A program made the translations under genes and the position numbers. A stretch of DNA of 5,525 bases from a bacterium (GTDB taxonomy: Bacteria; Pseudomonadota; Alphaproteobacteria; Rhizobiales; Xanthobacteraceae). The stretch spans positions 1-5,525 of the forward strand of contig JAQSDT010000210.1 in the NCBI GenBank assembly GCA_029946075.1, given 5' to 3'. Positions 4,716-5,525 of this stretch are shown here, piece after piece; position 1 is the first letter of the stretch; every line of letters starts with the position of its first letter. Below the pieces are notes generated by a model that worked only from the letters and a program-made list of their open reading frames with translations, was not told the DNA's origin and did not search any database.

Positions 4716-5525
4716 ATGACAAAGGCGCTCACGGGCGTTCGCATTCTTGATTTCACCCACGTTCAGTCGGGACCGACCTGCACGCAATTGCTGGCCTGGT
4801 TCGGCGCCGACGTGATCAAGGTCGAGCGCCCCGGCGTCGGCGACATCACGCGCGGCCAGCTGCAGGACATCCCGAACGTGGACAGCCTGTATTTCACCAT
4901 GCTGAACCACAACAAGCGCTCGATCACGCTCGACACCAAGAACCCGAAGGGCAAGGAAGTCCTCACCGCGCTGATCAAGAGCTGCGACGTGCTGGTCGAA
5001 AACTTCGGCCCCGGCGTGCTCGACCGCATGGGTTTCCCCTGGGAAAAGATCCACGCCATCAACCCGAAGATGATCGTCGCCTCGATCAAGGGTTTCGGCC
5101 CCGGCCCGTACGAAGATTGCAAGGTGTATGAGAACGTCGCGCAGTGCACCGGCGGTGCAGCTTCGACCACGGGCTTCCGCGACGGATTGCCGCTCGTCAC
5201 CGGCGCACAGATCGGCGACAGCGGCACCGGCCTGCATCTGGCGCTCGGCATCGTCACGGCGCTCTATCAGCGCACCGTCTCCGGCAAGGGCCAGAAGGTC
5301 ACCGCCGCAATGCAGGACGGCGTGCTCAATCTCGCGCGCGTAAAACTGCGCGACCAGCAGCGCCTCGCGCATGGTCCGCTGAAGGAATACAGCCAGTTCG
5401 GCGAAGGCATTCCGTTCGGCGACGCGGTGCCGCGCGCCGGCAATGATTCCGGCGGCGGCCAGCCCGGCCGCATCCTGAAGTGCAAGGGCTGGGAGACCGA
5501 TCCCAACGCCTACATCTACTTCATC
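4716..5525 (+). CDS. frc: Formyl-CoA:oxalate CoA-transferase, N-terminal 270 codons, 3' end cut off
   Basis: This class III (CaiB/BaiF) CoA-transferase moves CoA from formyl-CoA to oxalate, feeding oxalyl-CoA to Oxc and releasing formate. The start at 4716 has CGGAG (4703-4707) eight bases upstream. The N-terminus LDFTHVQSGP (11-20) includes the conserved Gln17. GVRILDF and ADVIKVERPG belong to the Rossmann fold, and VENFGPGVLDRMG (94-106) is a family signature. Asp168 in IGDSGTGLH (166-174) is the catalytic aspartate (Asp169 in O. formigenes) that forms the acyl-enzyme anhydride. The active-site glycine loop reads SGGGQPG (245-251); the O. formigenes enzyme, as I recall, has GGGGQPG, so the first glycine is Ser245 here. 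The stretch before it is about 12 residues shorter than in O. formigenes. About 155 residues of a usual ~425 lie beyond the window. General CaiB-family members are the only real alternative; motifs and context favour Frc strongly. Confidence 0.96.
   Translation, partial: MTKALTGVRILDFTHVQSGPTCTQLLAWFGADVIKVERPGVGDITRGQLQDIPNVDSLYFTMLNHNKRSITLDTKNPKGKEVLTALIKSCDVLVENFGPGVLDRMGFPWEKIHAINPKMIVASIKGFGPGPYEDCKVYENVAQCTGGAASTTGFRDGLPLVTGAQIGDSGTGLHLALGIVTALYQRTVSGKGQKVTAAMQDGVLNLARVKLRDQQRLAHGPLKEYSQFGEGIPFGDAVPRAGNDSGGGQPGRILKCKGWETDPNAYIYFI

Noticed and set aside
4695..5372. Minus-strand open frames (225 and 164 codons) opposite frc
   Set aside because: The plus-strand frame is collinear with formyl-CoA transferase, including the catalytic aspartate. 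The antisense frames carry no recognisable motifs.
1..5525. Mobile element, CRISPR array, tRNA or rRNA, or signs of recent transfer
   Set aside because: I saw no spaced repeats, terminal inverted repeats, transposase motifs or RNA-gene signatures. Codon and base use look uniform across the four genes; only the 184-bp control region is locally AT-richer, as expected for promoters.

Overview
This GC-rich window looks like a chromosomal segment from an alphaproteobacterium. The protein sequences resemble what I remember of Bradyrhizobium, Rhodopseudomonas and relatives, but that assignment is by recall and not by search. The window holds an oxalate-degradation locus of four protein genes around one compact divergent control region. 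The two outermost genes run off the window ends.

Layout. Positions 1-1940 (minus strand) carry the first 646 codons of a fused, NDP/ADP-forming acyl-CoA synthetase (ATP-grasp half first, CoA-binding/ligase half second). Positions 1941-2124 are a 184-bp divergent control region. It contains two near-identical 17-bp palindromic operators 82 bp apart, a perfect 12-bp inverted repeat that places a consensus TTGACA box facing each way, and a short leader with two abutting hairpins. The second hairpin covers the Shine-Dalgarno of the next gene. Positions 2125-2856 (plus) encode a GntR-family regulator with an FCD ligand domain. Positions 2921-4651 (plus) encode oxalyl-CoA decarboxylase (oxc), with all catalytic residues I could place. 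Positions 4716-5525 (plus) are the first 270 codons of formyl-CoA:oxalate CoA-transferase (frc). The two intercistronic gaps of the plus-strand operon are both 64 nt, and each holds a small perfect hairpin or palindrome.

How the genes fit together. Frc moves CoA from formyl-CoA to oxalate, giving oxalyl-CoA and formate. Oxc (thiamine-diphosphate dependent) decarboxylates oxalyl-CoA to formyl-CoA and CO2, which regenerates the CoA donor. The GntR/FCD protein is the obvious candidate regulator of both transcription units, since an operator overlaps each putative promoter. The divergent acyl-CoA synthetase could prime the cycle by making a CoA thioester, or drain it by converting formyl-CoA to formate with ATP formation. 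Its substrate cannot be read from sequence.

The core oxc/frc chemistry is well known. The less ordinary parts are the NDP-forming synthetase tied in by shared operators, the symmetric promoter/operator arrangement, and the structured leader over the regulator's ribosome-binding site.
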